From: Lachnospiraceae bacterium
GTDB lineage: Bacteria > Bacillota > Clostridia > Lachnospirales > Lachnospiraceae
Assembly (NCBI GenBank): GCA_024403585.1
Contig: JAKSRN010000106.1
Coordinates: 1-6,598 of the forward strand
Reading direction: 5' to 3'
Length of the DNA: 6,598 bases
The translations under genes were made by a program, and so were the position numbers. The first letter of the stretch is position 1. Each line of letters starts with the position of its first letter. Positions 6,099 through 6,598 of the stretch are shown here, in pieces. The notes beneath the pieces were generated by a model, which was not told the DNA's origin, searched no databases, and saw nothing but the letters and a program-made list of their open reading frames with translations.

Positions 6099-6524
6099 TT
6101 ATTTTATAAACTGGTCGATCGCCTTATTCAGATCTTCCAGTGCCTGCTGATCTCCGCTCTCAACAGCATCTACGATACAGTGATTAATATGATCGTGCAG
6201 GATAACTTTTCCTGTATTGTTCAGAGCTGCTTTTACAGCTGATAACTGTGTCAGCACCTCTGTACAGTCTCTTCCGTCTTCCACCATCTTCTTCACAGAC
6301 TCCAGATGGCCGATGGCTCTGGACAGACGATTCAGGACTGCTTTTGTATTCTGATGGGTGTGGGTATGTGCATGGGTGTGTACATGCTCGATCACAGTTC
6401 CATCCTCCATGATATGCACGTGTTTTCCTGAAGACATCCCTTTTGTCTCTTTCTGCTCGTGCTCATGGAGATGTTTATATTCTTCTCCGTTCATACCCTG
6501 GGACAAGATCTCATCGTGCTCCAT
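6099..6524 (-). CDS. CsoR/RcnR-family metal-sensing repressor with His-rich N-terminal extension
   Basis: The protein has 141 residues. From about 59 to 141 it is an all-helical CsoR/RcnR (DUF156) domain that includes NRLSRAIGHLESVKKMVEDG. C87, H112 and C116 keep the exact spacing (25 and 4) of the Cu(I) ligands Cys36, His61 and Cys65 of Mycobacterium CsoR. RcnR-type nickel sensors have His at the last position. This suggests a Cu(I)-type site, while the metal remains unproven. Such proteins bind DNA without metal and release it on metal binding. Residues 1-58 form an unusual extension with twelve His, six of them alternating at 47, 49, 51, 53, 55 and 57; most family members are only 85-105 residues. 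The start at ATG 6524 has only a poor GAGAAAG upstream; internal ATGs at residues 11 and 30 are no better. It probably forms an operon with mrp. No efflux gene is in view. Confidence 0.88.
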   Translation of the reverse strand: MEHDEILSQGMNGEEYKHLHEHEQKETKGMSSGKHVHIMEDGTVIEHVHTHAHTHTHQNTKAVLNRLSRAIGHLESVKKMVEDGRDCTEVLTQLSAVKAALNNTGKVILHDHINHCIVDAVESGDQQALEDLNKAIDQFIK

Positions 6525-6542
6525 TCTTTCTCTGTTCCAATC

Positions 6543-6548
6543 TTTATA
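6543..6548 (-). promoter_or_regulatory. Possible -10 element upstream of the csoR-like gene
   Basis: TATAAA on the minus strand matches the -10 consensus at five of six positions, but no acceptable -35 lies 16-18 bases upstream and the leader would be only about 12 bases. An inverted ACC-N3-GGT (6577-6585) nearby could be a repressor half-site. Both are weak. Confidence 0.22.
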
Positions 6549-6597
6549 TTTCTGTAAATGTGTAACGCTGGCGGATACCGGAGGTCACAATATCAAA
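6544..6597 (-). CDS. Possible C-terminal end of an upstream gene (partial, unidentified)
   Basis: One minus-strand frame is open from the window edge for 17 codons and ends with TAA 19 bases before the csoR-like start. It reads FDIVTSGIRQRYTFTEI. If real, the csoR-like gene and mrp belong to a longer operon, which would explain the poor promoter upstream of them. I do not recognise the peptide, and 17 codons is too short to exclude chance. Confidence 0.3.
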   Translation of the reverse strand, partial: FDIVTSGIRQRYTFTEI

Positions 6598-6598
6598 T

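Noticed and set aside
6350..6385. TG-rich tandem-like stretch as a DNA repeat
   Set aside because: It simply encodes the alternating His/Thr residues of the CsoR-like tail.

Overview
The window looks like ordinary chromosome from a low-to-mid GC Firmicute, most likely a Lachnospiraceae-type gut Clostridium. That placement is inferred from protein style: a PurC tail, ThrH, a Cof-type HAD phosphatase, a Rad3/XPD-type helicase with an N-terminal nuclease-like domain, and an Mrp with a cysteine-rich N-terminus. Strong GGAGG-type ribosome binding sites and compact intrinsic terminators agree with it. I see no phage, transposon, CRISPR, rRNA or tRNA. No gene-free stretch exceeds 300 bases.

Layout, left to right. 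Bases 1-155 hold the 3' end of purC (+), which converges on thrH (-, 282-884) across a shared bidirectional terminator (212-237). Upstream of thrH are its own extended -10 promoter, a cluster of small dyads, and a Cof-type HAD phosphatase gene (-, 1055-1897). Divergent from that is a lipoprotein gene (+, 2027-2665) with its own promoter. The lipoprotein gene converges on a large helicase gene (-, 2772-5141) across a second bidirectional terminator (2672-2718). Upstream of the helicase is a 109-base spacer full of small palindromes. Then comes a two-gene metal/Fe-S unit on the minus strand: a CsoR-family sensor (6099-6524) followed 23 bases later by mrp (5251-6075). A terminator-like hairpin (5211-5239) closes this unit. 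At the far right, 17 open codons may be the tail of a further upstream gene.

How the genes relate. purC (purine synthesis), thrH (serine/threonine-related phosphatase) and the Cof phosphatase are housekeeping metabolism and appear to be separate transcription units. The most coherent pair is csoR-like plus mrp: a metal-responsive repressor with an unusual His-rich tail, probably co-transcribed with an iron-sulfur cluster carrier. The helicase also carries a predicted Fe-S cluster and may be a client of Fe-S assembly, but this is only suggestive. No clearly new multi-gene system is visible. The points most worth checking are the His-rich sensor, the nuclease-helicase fusion, the start region of the helicase (hairpin, internal Shine-Dalgarno, poor signals at the ATG), and the palindrome-dense spacer.
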